Positions 1 to 8,374 of a stretch of DNA of 64,000 nt are shown in pieces; positions within the stretch are counted from its first letter, which is position 1; every line of letters begins with the position of its first letter. Both the position numbers and the translations under genes were made by a program. The notes below the pieces were generated by a model. It was not told the origin of the DNA. It saw only the letters and a program-made list of their open reading frames with translations, and did no database searches. The DNA comes from Brasilonema sp. UFV-L1 (GTDB taxonomy: Bacteria; Cyanobacteriota; Cyanobacteriia; Cyanobacteriales; Nostocaceae), in assembly GCF_012912105.1 (NCBI RefSeq), contig NZ_QMEA01000003.1, positions 1-64,000 of the forward strand, in the 5' to 3' direction.

Positions 1-261
1 CGGGGCTTTAGACCCACTTTTTCGGTAATGTTCTAATAAAAACAGATGAAACCAGATTACCACAGGATTCTGTTGTGAATGTTTCACAGCTGATTACTTT
101 AGACAAGTCATTTTTAACAGAACAGGTGAGTCAAATTAGCAACCATACAATGTTACTTGTTGAAAATGGTCTTGGTTTGGTTCTTGCGCTATCAATTTTG
201 TTTGTTACCAGCAAGTTTGCAAATATTTTGACTCTGGAGTACGAATTCAACTGTTGTTTGA
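1..261. other. window edge, no gene seen
   Basis: No convincing coding sequence is visible. A 76-codon open frame on the plus strand runs into the 3' end of the AraC gene on the other strand, has no recognisable domain and is probably chance. The region is AT-rich and lies downstream of the AraC-type gene, so it may hold that gene's terminator, but no clear stem plus T-run was found. Confidence 0.5.
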
Positions 262-1194
262 CTACTCAACACTTAAGACTGACGAGTGTTTCCAATATGC
301 TTTAGGTGTCATCCCCGTCAGCTTGCGAAAGTGCTTGGTGAAGTGACTTTGATTTGCAAAACCACACGCTAAAGCAACATCACAAATTGTTATTTTTTGG
401 TTCTTTAATAACTGCTTTGCTCGTTCTACCCGCAACTGAAGTACATATTGATATGGAGTGATACCGAGTGACTGCTTAAAGAGTTGACAGAAGTAGTACT
501 GGCTGATTCCTGCCACTTGCGCTAATGTAGTCAATTTTATTTCAGAGTCAACATGAGTGTGGATATACTCAAGTATCTGTCTTAACTTAAACTTAGAAAG
601 TCCATCAGGATAGGTTGAAATGTGAGGTTTTCTAACGCAATATTTTTTCAATAAATGAATTACTAATGTCGTTTTTAATTGCTCAACATACAAATTATCC
701 CCTTGATTCGTTGACTCTAGTTCATCTTTAAGAGACGACATGATACCCAAAATAAGCGGATCTTGGAATGTGGCAAAGTGAGGAATCAGTTCAATATCTT
801 CAGGTGCAGTCACCTCTACGCCTAAGTGTACCAAAAGCATAGGGTTAATTGCTACAAACATAAATTGAACATCTTGTTCCCATAAGCAACGATGGAGTGT
901 TCCAGCAGGAATAATCGCTGTGGTTCCTTTTGTTTGGTATTCGCTTTCTTGATGTCCGTTAAACCATCTTTGCGAAGATATAGCGTCTAAAGCAATACTA
1001 ATGGTGTGCATTGTCAAGCAATGCTTTGAGGTATCATGAGCCGGCTGATGATGATATTCAAAATGAATACCATCCCATCCTGCTTGCAGACTAGTTAGCA
1101 GAGGTGGGTTAGGAAAGAGTGCAAGTGAAGCTCCTTGCTGTTTAAAATCAACGAGCAAAGGTTTTTCCTGATTGAACTGATGGGAGTTGCTCAT
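262..1194 (-). CDS. AraC-family transcriptional regulator
   Basis: A 310-residue protein. The C-terminal ~100 residues hold the two helix-turn-helix units of the AraC/XylS DNA-binding domain: LTTLAQVAGISQYYFCQLFK, then the ICDVALACGFANQSHFTKHFR stretch and the family signature ending LTGMTPKAYWK. The N-terminal ~190 residues look like a cupin-type sensing domain, including a segment ending IIPAGTLHR, which is a common arrangement in regulators that respond to small molecules. The ligand cannot be read from sequence. It is the first of three regulators in a row on the minus strand (AraC, Crp/Fnr, MarR), but the ~150-bp gap to the next suggests it has its own promoter. The family call is secure; the regulon is unknown. 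Confidence 0.93.
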   Translation of the reverse strand: MSNSHQFNQEKPLLVDFKQQGASLALFPNPPLLTSLQAGWDGIHFEYHHQPAHDTSKHCLTMHTISIALDAISSQRWFNGHQESEYQTKGTTAIIPAGTLHRCLWEQDVQFMFVAINPMLLVHLGVEVTAPEDIELIPHFATFQDPLILGIMSSLKDELESTNQGDNLYVEQLKTTLVIHLLKKYCVRKPHISTYPDGLSKFKLRQILEYIHTHVDSEIKLTTLAQVAGISQYYFCQLFKQSLGITPYQYVLQLRVERAKQLLKNQKITICDVALACGFANQSHFTKHFRKLTGMTPKAYWKHSSVLSVE

Positions 1195-1344
1195 CGTTGC
1201 TCATCTTTTTTGGGTAAGCTCAAGAGAATAAAAGCAAGCCCTATGTGGTTAATTCTGGAATTTGTCAGATTTCCAGACTTTATTCAAAATTCAAACCAAT
1301 TCGTTACTATACTGAGTTAGATAGCAAAATTGCATTGATTCAAA

Positions 1345-1974
1345 TCAAGCTGCAGGTGAATTTTGAAGCGTTATCTGTAAACGTGTTCGCGTAATCATCC
1401 CATCACGCTCTAATCTCGTCAATGCTCGGGAGAGGGTTTCGGGCGTCAAACCTAAGTCAGCAGCAATATCTTTGAGGGGGCGATCAAAGTTAACAACGGT
1501 TTGCTCACCAGACTGTGTTTGGTAACGTAGATATCGTAGTAGTCGCTCGTGCGCTGCTCGAATGTCTCGTAATTCTACGCGTATCTTCAAATCCTGGATT
1601 TTTCGCACCAGCATTGCCATAAAATCTTCTGCTAAGTCTGGATTTTTACGGATTGCTGACAAAAGAAGTTCTTTGGGATAGACAATCACCCGCGAATTGA
1701 CTTGTGCAACTGCGGTACAGAGGTAAGTCTCTGAAAACAAGGCAATTTCAGCCACACCATCCCCATCTCCAGCAATTTGTAAAGTCACCTCTTTGTCGCC
1801 ACTCGTGTAGCGAACAAGTTTCACTCGTCCGGTTTCTACTATAAAAAAAGATAATGCTAAGTCTCCTTGCCTAAAGAGAGTTTCTCCTGCTGCTAAGTCG
1901 CGATGTACAATTAAATTCTGTAACTCAACTGGCAAACTCTCCAACGTCAACAAATCCATACAGAAGTTCTCCAA
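1345..1974 (-). CDS. Crp/Fnr-family transcriptional regulator
   Basis: 209 residues from the first Met; a second Met six codons in (start at 1959) is equally plausible. Residues ~15-125 form a cyclic-nucleotide-binding-type beta roll (GETLFRQGD, FFIVETGRVKLVRY). Residues ~145-205 form a winged helix with recognition helix LTPETLSRALTRLERDGMI. The Cys cluster of oxygen-sensing FNR is absent, so an iron-sulfur sensor is unlikely. The upstream region holds a TTAGC-N2-GCTAA palindrome resembling the perfect one in front of the neighbouring MarR gene, so MarR may control this gene (inference). Likely a global or stress regulator; ligand not predictable. Confidence 0.9.
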   Translation of the reverse strand: MENFCMDLLTLESLPVELQNLIVHRDLAAGETLFRQGDLALSFFIVETGRVKLVRYTSGDKEVTLQIAGDGDGVAEIALFSETYLCTAVAQVNSRVIVYPKELLLSAIRKNPDLAEDFMAMLVRKIQDLKIRVELRDIRAAHERLLRYLRYQTQSGEQTVVNFDRPLKDIAADLGLTPETLSRALTRLERDGMITRTRLQITLQNSPAA

Positions 1975-2055
1975 TTTTGGATTTTTGAGATTTTGGATAA
2001 ACAGAGCGCGTTTTGGATTAGCCCTAACGCAGCACTAGTGATTTTTATGTAGTTA

Positions 2056-2067
2056 TTAGCTAGCTAA
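2056..2067. promoter_or_regulatory. candidate MarR operator upstream of the Crp/Fnr gene
   Basis: TTAGC-TA-GCTAA is a perfect 5-bp inverted repeat. It matches the core TTTAGC-N2-GCTAAA of the longer palindrome just upstream of the marR start at 2524-2547. It lies ~80 bp upstream of the Crp/Fnr start and just 3' of the marR stop. A shared core at two promoter-proximal sites beside a MarR gene suggests a common operator; binding is inferred. Confidence 0.45.
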
Positions 2068-2087
2068 AGAAATAGCGAAAAAAAGCT

Positions 2088-2522
2088 TTAGCTTAAATTA
2101 TTGAGAACCTGCAAAAGCAAGCGACGAAACAGTAATCGTTCTTCGAGTGTCAGGTTAGCTAACACGCGTTTTTCTAAGAGATTCCAAGCACTGGTGACTG
2201 GTTCTTGGAGCGATCGCCCTCTATCAGTCAAGTAAATCCGGCAAATTCGCGCATCTTCTTCATCTTTGCGTCGCTCCAATAACCCAGCTTTTTCCATTCG
2301 GTGTATCATTCTTGTGAGAGTAGGGGCTTCCACTTGGATAAGAGAAGCCAGTTCTGATTGAATTAACCCATCGTTTTCCCACAGATGCACGAGTAAAATC
2401 TCCTGCCCAGGATGCAATCCCAGTTGAGTCAAAACTGTAGCAGTTTGATGGCGGTGTGCCTTACACACTTGCACTATCAAACAGCACATAGTTTCTTGCA
2501 TGGGTTTTTCAGGCATACACAA
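2088..2522 (-). CDS. MarR-family transcriptional regulator
   Basis: 144 residues with the MarR winged-helix fold. The recognition helix region is QSELASLIQVEAPTLTRMIH, followed by the wing signature RMEKAGLLERRKDEEDARIC and the dimerisation helices at both ends. Several cysteines near the N-terminus (C2, C13, C14, C20) could allow redox sensing, but no specific OhrR-type motif is evident. A perfect 11-bp inverted repeat sits 2 bp upstream of the start codon, which suggests autorepression. The catalase gene lies divergently ~390 bp away. A link to oxidative stress is plausible but rests only on position. Confidence 0.92.
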   Translation of the reverse strand: MCMPEKPMQETMCCLIVQVCKAHRHQTATVLTQLGLHPGQEILLVHLWENDGLIQSELASLIQVEAPTLTRMIHRMEKAGLLERRKDEEDARICRIYLTDRGRSLQEPVTSAWNLLEKRVLANLTLEERLLFRRLLLQVLNNLS

Positions 2523-2523
2523 G

Positions 2524-2547
2524 TTTTATTTAGCCAGCTAAATAAAA
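2524..2547. promoter_or_regulatory. perfect 11-bp inverted repeat, probable MarR operator
   Basis: TTTTATTTAGC, a CA spacer, then GCTAAATAAAA: a perfect 24-bp palindrome immediately upstream of the marR start. MarR dimers typically bind such near-contiguous palindromes in their own promoters. The core recurs at 2056-2067. Confidence 0.65.
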
Positions 2548-2739
2548 TGTACAACGTTTGGTGAAAATTTGGCAACTTGTTGTTTGTACAGAAAACCCGA
2601 CAAAATTTTGCAAAATTAGAATATTTTTAGCAATATCAGGCAAGACAGCGAGCTATAGAGTCATGTAATCTCTATTTGGTCCAGTTTAGGAATTGCTAGA
2701 AAAACTTTAATTTTCAATATTAAGGCAGAAATTATATTT

Positions 2740-2838
2740 ATGGCATCTGTGAATGGGAAAGTTGCAGTCCTTGTCAGCGAGGAGTCACGGTGGATTACTG
2801 GACAACGCATTGTCGCCAACGGTGGGACAAGGTTTTGA
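2740..2838 (+). pseudogene. internally deleted short-chain dehydrogenase remnant
   Basis: A 32-codon frame. It begins like the N-terminus of an SDR (NGKVAV, normally continuing into the TGxxxGIG nucleotide-binding motif). It then jumps directly to a typical SDR C-terminus (SEESRWITGQRIVANGG). Both halves are in the same frame, so about 200 codons appear to have been lost in one in-frame deletion. The catalytic YxxxK and Rossmann glycine motifs are missing, so no enzyme function is expected. It lies between the marR promoter and katalase. Confidence 0.6.
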
Positions 2839-2912
2839 TTTGTGTCATCTGATTGAATAACAGAATCATAAGCAAGTTAAAGTTCTAAATTGAGAACACA
2901 GTGGAGTAATGT

Positions 2913-4364
2913 ATGACGGAAAGTAATCATCTGACGACAAGCTTTGGTATCCCTGTGAGCGATAACCAGAATTCTCTCACAGCTGGCAGCGATGGTCCGG
3001 TGTTAATGCAAGACTTTCAACTGGTTGAAAAGCTAGCTCAGTTTAACCGAGAACGTATTCCGGAACGAGTCGTTCATGCTAAAGGTGCAGGGGCACACGG
3101 TTATTTTGAAGTCACGGCAGATGTGACACAATGGACAAAAGCAAAATTCTTAAGCAAAGTCGGTCAGCAAACACCCGTTTTTGCTCGCTTTTCCACAGTG
3201 GGTGGTGAAAAAGGTTCTGCTGATACTGCCCGTGATCCCCGTGGTTTTGCTGTTAAATTCTACACCGAAGAGGGAAATTATGATTTGGTGGGAAATAACA
3301 CGCCTGTGTTCTTCGTGCGTGACCCCCAAAAGTTCCCTGATTTGATTCACAGCCAAAAGCGCAATCCTCAAACCAACTGCAAAGACGCCAATATCGTTTG
3401 GGATTTCTTTTCTTTGTCTCCTGAAACAATTCATCAAGTAACCATTCTTTACTCTGATCGCGGTACTCCCAAATCTTACCGATATATGGATGGCTTTGGT
3501 AGTCATACTTACAAGTGGATTAATGCTCAAGGAGAAGCATTTTGGGTGAAATACCACTTCAAAACAGACCAGGGTATCCAGAATTTTACCCGTGAAGAGG
3601 CGGCGCAGATAGCAGGGGAAAATCCAGATTATGCAACTCAGGATTTGTTTGAGGCGATCGCCTCCAATAACTTTCCTTCTTGGACGCTCAAAGTCCAAAT
3701 CATGCCTTTAGAAGACACAAAAACTTACCGTTTCAACCCCTTTGACCTCACAAAAGTCTGGTCACACAAAGATTATCCTTTAATAACTGTTGGTCGGTTA
3801 GTACTAAACCGCAACCCAGAGAATTACTTTACCGAAGTTGAACAAGCTGCTTTTTCACCTTCCAATGTAGTCCCTGGTATTACTTTTTCACCAGACAAAA
3901 TGCTACAAGCTCGAATTTTTTCCTATCCTGATGCTCAGCGTTACCGTCTTGGTGCTAACTACGCTGCTTTACCAGTGAATTGTCCTCATGCTGCTAAAGC
4001 GAATAACTATCAGCGTGACGGCTTTATGCGGTTTGATAACAACGGCGGTGCAGCACCCAACTACGAACCTAATAGCTTTGGTGGACTAAAAGAAGCACCA
4101 GAGTATAAAGAGCCGCCATTCGAGGTTTCTGGTACAGTAGATCGTACGCCTTTTCCCAAAACCGATGATGACTTTTTCCAAGCAGGGGAACTGTATCGTG
4201 TGTTGAGTGAAGAACAAAAAGCACGGCTGGTAGATAACATCGTTGACCAAATGAAGTCAGTAAAACCAGAGATTCAGCGGCGACAGATTCCTCACTTTTA
4301 CAAAGCAGATCCAGACTATGGAATTCGTGTGGCTCAAGAATTAGGTATTGATATTGAACAATAA
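2913..4364 (+). CDS. katA: monofunctional heme catalase
   Basis: 483 residues, the usual length of small-subunit (clade 3) catalases. The enzyme disproportionates hydrogen peroxide to water and oxygen in the cytoplasm. Visible features are the distal His in [15 protein letters not shown], the catalase core [20 protein letters not shown], the distal Asn region ([11 protein letters not shown]), and the proximal heme Tyr ligand in [14 protein letters not shown]. No large-subunit C-terminal flavodoxin-like domain is present. It stands alone, with a degenerate SDR remnant upstream and a MarR-family gene divergent to it; regulation by that MarR is possible but unproven. Which of katA or katE naming applies is a matter of convention. 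Confidence 0.97.
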   Translation: MTESNHLTTSFGIPVSDNQNSLTAGSDGPVLMQDFQLVEKLAQFNRERIPERVVHAKGAGAHGYFEVTADVTQWTKAKFLSKVGQQTPVFARFSTVGGEKGSADTARDPRGFAVKFYTEEGNYDLVGNNTPVFFVRDPQKFPDLIHSQKRNPQTNCKDANIVWDFFSLSPETIHQVTILYSDRGTPKSYRYMDGFGSHTYKWINAQGEAFWVKYHFKTDQGIQNFTREEAAQIAGENPDYATQDLFEAIASNNFPSWTLKVQIMPLEDTKTYRFNPFDLTKVWSHKDYPLITVGRLVLNRNPENYFTEVEQAAFSPSNVVPGITFSPDKMLQARIFSYPDAQRYRLGANYAALPVNCPHAAKANNYQRDGFMRFDNNGGAAPNYEPNSFGGLKEAPEYKEPPFEVSGTVDRTPFPKTDDDFFQAGELYRVLSEEQKARLVDNIVDQMKSVKPEIQRRQIPHFYKADPDYGIRVAQELGIDIEQ

Positions 4365-4452
4365 TATCAAATCCGGTAGCATCAGAGTCATACGTTGGCC
4401 AAAAAGCTCTGTTTTTCAGTAATTAGACTTAAAAAGAGTCTCAAGTTATCCA

Positions 4453-4473
4453 TTCCCTGGCAGAACCAGGGAA
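4453..4473. repeat. small palindromic repeat, possible katA/rtcB bidirectional terminator
   Basis: TTCCCTGG, a 5-nt loop, then CCAGGGAA, followed by CGAG. Related copies occur near 17219 and 17304. It lies between the convergent ends of the catalase and rtcB genes, where a stem would suit transcript ends. There is no T-run, so intrinsic termination is uncertain. Confidence 0.5.
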
Positions 4474-4544
4474 CGAGAAATAACCAAATAGTAAGGGTTT
4501 GAATTCAGGGTTTAAATCTTAAGTGAACACGTGTAATCCCGAAT

Positions 4545-5264
4545 TCACCCCTTTACACAAACAACTTGCTTGAGCGTTGCGACAACTTCAACCAAATCCG
4601 CTTGACTATCCATCACCTCATCTATCGATTTATAAGCGCTTGGAATTTCATCCAAAACGCCCTTATCTTTACGGCACTCTACACCTTTTGTTTGCTCAAT
4701 CAAATCATCTAATGTGTAAGTATTTTTCGCCTTATTTCTAGATAGCAAACGTCCTGCACCGTGAGAACAACTGCAAAAACTGTTGGCACAACCCTTACCT
4801 TTAACGATGTAGGATTTTGTCCCCATCGAACCGGGGATAATGCCATAGTCTTCTTCTGTTGCACGAACTGCACCTTTGCGAGTGACGTAGACATCCTCAC
4901 CAAAATGCACTTCTTTTTCAGCGTAGTTGTGATGGCAATTCACCTCTAATAAAGGCTTAGTCGCCTTACCACCTGCTAGATGCTTTTCGACAATGCGCTT
5001 GAAACGCGCCATCATCACTTCACGATTGAAACGCGCATAATTCTGCGCCCATTGCAAATCATGCCAGTATGCTTGAAATTCTGGCGTACCAGCGACAAAA
5101 TGAGCTAAATCGGGGTCAGGTAATGTGTTACCGGTCATTTTTGCTAATTCTTTAGCAGTGTTAATGTGGCACTGGGCAAGATTATTACCGATGTTGCGGG
5201 AACCAGAATGCAACATCAGCCAAACTTGGTTCTCTGTATCGAGGCAAACTTCAATAAAATGATT
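4545..5264 (-). CDS. rtcB: RtcB RNA ligase, exon 2 (C-terminal 239 residues)
   Basis: The second part of an rtcB gene read on the minus strand. It begins exactly at the conserved Asn-His-Phe (NHFIEV) and contains MLHSGSRNIGN, CHHNYAEKE, the GSMGTKSYIVKG block and CSCSHGAGRLLSR. In characterised RtcB the His of SHGAGR is the residue that becomes guanylylated. A TTG at 5267 could start a stand-alone frame, but its first codons would be intron sequence and the protein would lack half its active site. Joined to exon 1 (5728-6189) it gives a 393-residue protein of normal length. RtcB joins 2',3'-cyclic phosphate or 3'-phosphate RNA ends to 5'-OH ends using GTP and Mn2+, in tRNA and other RNA repair. 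Confidence 0.9.
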   Translation of the reverse strand, partial: NHFIEVCLDTENQVWLMLHSGSRNIGNNLAQCHINTAKELAKMTGNTLPDPDLAHFVAGTPEFQAYWHDLQWAQNYARFNREVMMARFKRIVEKHLAGGKATKPLLEVNCHHNYAEKEVHFGEDVYVTRKGAVRATEEDYGIIPGSMGTKSYIVKGKGCANSFCSCSHGAGRLLSRNKAKNTYTLDDLIEQTKGVECRKDKGVLDEIPSAYKSIDEVMDSQADLVEVVATLKQVVCVKG

Positions 5265-5727
5265 CAATTTGTTACTAATTGCTTGTTAAGCTTGCGAAAT
5301 CTCCATAGTCTAAGTTCAACACTATTTCGACTTCTGCTTAACACTTTCATCAAACACTCAACCGAATGGCATGAATTCATCTGAAAGTTGCAATCGACTA
5401 AGTCATTTCTGCTTAGTTCTATACCTTCCTATTTAGTATAGTTCGGAGCACACCTTCATCCTAATGAGTTAGGATGCTCAAGTCCCTCTGCTCTCTACGG
5501 GGTGTTTGACCACTTCCCTCGGTATTAGCTGGTAAATCTTTATAAGATACTGTTGCAAAAATTGTCTGAACTCATCATCTGTTTATATACTTATAGTTGT
5601 ATCGTTTCTGTGTTTTTATTTTACCAAAAAGCAATACTGAAGTATATAAAAGATTTACCATTTCTCAGCCTTCACCGATTTGGACGAGTTTTCATTACTG
5701 TATTACTACAGTACGGGGCAATTCTTT
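5265..5727 (-). ncRNA. group I self-splicing intron interrupting rtcB
   Basis: The 463-nt segment separates the Gly-Gly-Gly and Asn-His codons of the RtcB active site. Removing it restores the reading frame and the conserved motif exactly. Group I hallmarks read directly: the 5' exon ends in U, the intron ends in G, and the exon GGGGU (5728-5732) pairs with an internal GCCCC (5715-5719) to give a P1 helix with the U-G wobble at the splice site and an 8-nt loop. A P2-like hairpin (5696-5702 with 5707-5713) follows. An 11-bp helix joins 5530-5540 with 5650-5660, flanked by a 5-bp pairing of 5519-5523 with 5674-5678, as expected for the P3-P5 region. A further stable stem spans 5446-5479. There is no homing-endonuclease frame. 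The full P3/P7 core was not folded by hand, so the subgroup is left open. Confidence 0.8.
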
Positions 5728-6189
5728 ACCCCCTCCCAAAGAACCTAATTGTTTCATAGCTTTTCCTTGTAAATCTTGCACCCCTCGATGCAAGTCAGTA
5801 AAATCACGCCAGTTCTGCCAGTTGGTGACACTTTTTTCAACGTCTTTATTTTCGTTGAAACCTGTAGGAATTGTTGCTTCAATATCCAAGCGGATCTTCT
5901 TTAGCTTACCTTCCAATTGGTCGCTATTAAATGGCGTTTTTATGGCGCACATCCCGCAACCAATGTCCACACCGACAGCAGCAGGAATAATTGCTTCTTT
6001 TGTCGCAATGACAGAACCAACTAAAGCACCTTTTCCCAAATGAACATCTGGCATTAATGCAATGTGCTTATATACAAATGGCAGTGATGCCATATTCTTT
6101 GCCATCTTGGTTTCTTCTGACCCCAAAGCGTGATTTGCCCAAGACAGAACAGGCGATGGTGTTGAAAGTTTTAACTCTTCGTAGGGCAT
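5728..6189 (-). CDS. rtcB: RtcB RNA ligase, exon 1 (N-terminal 154 residues)
   Basis: The first part of rtcB. It carries HIALMPDVHLGKGALVG and AAVGVDIGCGMCAI, where the Asp and Cys of D-I-G-C are metal ligands in known RtcB structures, and ends at GSLGGG. The start at 6189 (MPYEELKLSTPSPV) is preferred because it matches the usual family N-terminus and has AAGGA about six bases upstream. An in-frame extension to 6360 exists but shows no family likeness. The exon ends at a conserved active-site codon boundary, a typical site for mobile introns. Expression of functional ligase requires RNA splicing to the exon at 4545-5264. Confidence 0.9.
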
Positions 6190-6468
6190 AATTCCTTTAT
6201 TATTTTGAACTTTAGATTTGAACTTTAGATTTGAGACTACAGTGGCAGTTTCACCCTTTTCTAAAACTTCGTTACAGTAATTTTCATAATATTTTATTCC
6301 TACTTCTATAGTAATAGACCTATATCTATCAGATAAGTAAAACCCACCAGAACCAGACAACGGTGGGCATTACCTAACTGCTACTCCCAGCAGATAGCAC
6401 TTATACTACAGTTATAATACATTGAATCAATTAATGTCAACTCTCTTACTAGGGCTTGGGGAAACTTA

Positions 6469-6594
6469 GACAAAATTGGACAACCTTCCCCCACGAGTAC
6501 TCGTGGAGGGGGCGAAAAAGGCGGTCATTCTCAATTGTTTTTACTTGTTGACATCAAAAACTGCCTTTTTCGCGCCCGGTTGTCCAATTTTGTC
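6469..6594. repeat. 126-bp nested inverted-repeat element
   Basis: The outer arms are a perfect 17-bp inverted repeat (GACAAAATTGGACAACC at 6469-6485 and its complement at 6578-6594). Inside lie a C-run/G-run hairpin around the palindrome CACGAGTACTCGTG and a second pairing of GGGCGAAAAAGGC with GCCTTTTTCGC. It occupies the divergent gap between rtcB and the methyltransferase gene. It looks like a MITE or a strongly folding leader; no target duplication was found. Confidence 0.6.
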
Positions 6595-6698
6595 CAGGAA
6601 AAATGAAGCGGCGAGATGTAATACTTTTGTAGAGATGTATTAATATTTGTAAATAAGATCATACTAATCAAAAACTCGATAAACTTGGGCATAATCTT

Positions 6699-7616
6699 AT
6701 GGCAGTTCGTCAAGATACACTCTGGGAACGTTTTCTATCCCCTGTAGTACGCTTGCTCATTGATGAGGAAGGGTTGCAGCGTTACTTTGATAGCGTTGAT
6801 TGGGAAAAAGAAAGCAGCCGCTTCCGACGCGCTGATGTGACAGTTCCGCAATACTACAGCAGCCAAAACTTTCACGGGATTGAGAATGGATATTGCAAGC
6901 CTGGTGCAGCGGTGAGTTACGATCCCATTACTCAATATGTTCTCCAACCTAATGAAACTGTGGTACGTCAGGCTTTAATAGATTCCATCAAAGTACAGCC
7001 GCGACGTATTCTTGACTTGGGCTGTGGAACAGGTTCTACAACTTTGATGTTAAAGCAGGCTTTCCCTCAAGCAGAAGTTATCGGTTTGGACTTATCGCCA
7101 TATATGTTAGTGCGCGCTTCTCACAAATCTGAAAGTGCTGGTTTAGATATTCATTGGCGACACGGGAATGCAGAGAAAACAAATTTCAGTAATGATTCTT
7201 TTGACTTAGTGACAGCTTCTTTGTTATTCCATGAAACACCAACAGCAGTATCTGTAGCAATTTTGCAAGAATGCTTCCGGTTGCTAGTGGCTGGTGGACA
7301 AGTGTTAATTTTAGATGGAAATCAAAAAACTTTGCGTCAATTAGACTGGCTCAATGATGTGTTTGAAGAGCCGTATATTCGTGAATATGCTGCTGGGAGT
7401 GTGGATGCGTGGATGGGAACAGCAGGATTTGAAGCTGTGCAAACTCAGGATGTGTGGTGGATCAATCAAGTAACCAGTGGGGTGAAACCAATTTCATCTC
7501 AAAATGCGACTGCGCAAACAAATGTAGGACGTTACACTTCTGTACAGGGGGACCACACAGTGGATAATAAAGATTTGCAAGGTTTTCCATCTCCAGCTTT
7601 CGATACAACTCCATAA
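6699..7616 (+). CDS. class I SAM-dependent methyltransferase
   Basis: 305 residues. The Rossmann methyltransferase core spans residues ~95-215: motif I ILDLGCGTGSTTLML, the acidic ribose-binding loop VIGLDLSPYML, motif II around FDLVTASLLFHE, and LLVAGGQVLILDG. The N-terminal ~90 residues are a family-specific extension and the C-terminal ~40 are low in complexity. The substrate cannot be read from sequence. It is followed 4 bp later by the HAD-family gene, so the two are probably co-transcribed. Confidence 0.88.
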   Translation: MAVRQDTLWERFLSPVVRLLIDEEGLQRYFDSVDWEKESSRFRRADVTVPQYYSSQNFHGIENGYCKPGAAVSYDPITQYVLQPNETVVRQALIDSIKVQPRRILDLGCGTGSTTLMLKQAFPQAEVIGLDLSPYMLVRASHKSESAGLDIHWRHGNAEKTNFSNDSFDLVTASLLFHETPTAVSVAILQECFRLLVAGGQVLILDGNQKTLRQLDWLNDVFEEPYIREYAAGSVDAWMGTAGFEAVQTQDVWWINQVTSGVKPISSQNATAQTNVGRYTSVQGDHTVDNKDLQGFPSPAFDTTP

Positions 7617-7620
7617 TTCC

Positions 7621-8346
7621 ATGAGTTTAAAGGCAGTTTTATTTGAGTTTAACGGTGTCATCATTCATGATCAGTCAATTCACGAGCGACTGACAGAGCA
7701 AATTCTACTAGAAGAAAACCTCATTCTTAAGCCAGGTGAGTATCGAAAAGTTTGCTTAGGACGTAGCGATCGCCCTTGTTTGCAAGATTTACTTGCTAGT
7801 CGTGGTCGTGTACTGAATGATACTGAGTTAACTCAGTTGCTCTATCGCAAAGCACAAAGCTATGCTTTGGAACTAGAAAAAATAGAAGAACTGCCTTTAT
7901 ATCCTGGTTTAGATGATTTCATATCTCAGGTGTGTTCTCGCAATCTCAAACTTGGGCTAGTCAGTGGTGCTGTCCGCCAAGAAATAGAACAAGTACTTAA
8001 GCGTAGTAAACTGGCTGAACATTTTCAAGTCGTTGTAGCAGGTGATGACATTACCACCAGTAAACCAGAACCAGATGGTTATGTGTTGGCTGTGAAACGC
8101 CTGAACCAGGAATATCCTGATTTAAATCTTCAACCACAGGAGTGTCTAGTGATAGAAGATACTTTTGCGGGTATCCAAGCGGCGAAACGAGCAGGTATGC
8201 AAGTGGTTGGTGTGGCGAATACTTACCCATTCCATATGCTTCAGCGTTGCTGCAACTGGACGGTAGATTCTCTCACCGACCTGGAATTGGAACGGGTACA
8301 AGAAGTTTATTCTCAAAAAGAGTTGCAAGGTACTACTGGCGAATGA
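7621..8346 (+). CDS. HAD-superfamily hydrolase-like protein (beta-phosphoglucomutase type)
   Basis: 241 residues with the C1-capped HAD fold: the cap spans residues ~16-85, motif II is LGLVSGA, motif III is TSKPEPDGYVLAVKRL, and motif IV is CLVIEDTFAGIQAAK. Motif I, usually DxDG(V/T), reads FEFNGVI here. Glu therefore replaces the nucleophilic Asp and Asn the general acid/base Asp, which makes normal phosphatase or mutase chemistry doubtful. It starts 4 bp after the methyltransferase and precedes tRNA-Ala by 28 bp. Family membership is clear; activity is uncertain. Confidence 0.85.
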   Translation: MSLKAVLFEFNGVIIHDQSIHERLTEQILLEENLILKPGEYRKVCLGRSDRPCLQDLLASRGRVLNDTELTQLLYRKAQSYALELEKIEELPLYPGLDDFISQVCSRNLKLGLVSGAVRQEIEQVLKRSKLAEHFQVVVAGDDITTSKPEPDGYVLAVKRLNQEYPDLNLQPQECLVIEDTFAGIQAAKRAGMQVVGVANTYPFHMLQRCCNWTVDSLTDLELERVQEVYSQKELQGTTGE

Positions 8347-8374
8347 TATTATTAGAAATTGGTTATCTTTAAAC

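Noticed and set aside
3150-3698. 182-codon frame on the minus strand in the catalase gene
   Set aside because: Antisense shadow of a strongly conserved gene.
5265-5727. Group II intron or intein in rtcB
   Set aside because: No GUGYG start or domain V; the segment has stops in the rtcB frame, so it is not an intein. P1 and terminal G fit group I.
5553-6043. Plus-strand open frames over the rtcB intron and exon 1
   Set aside because: Antisense to rtcB; no domain and overlapping frames; the intron explains the sequence better.
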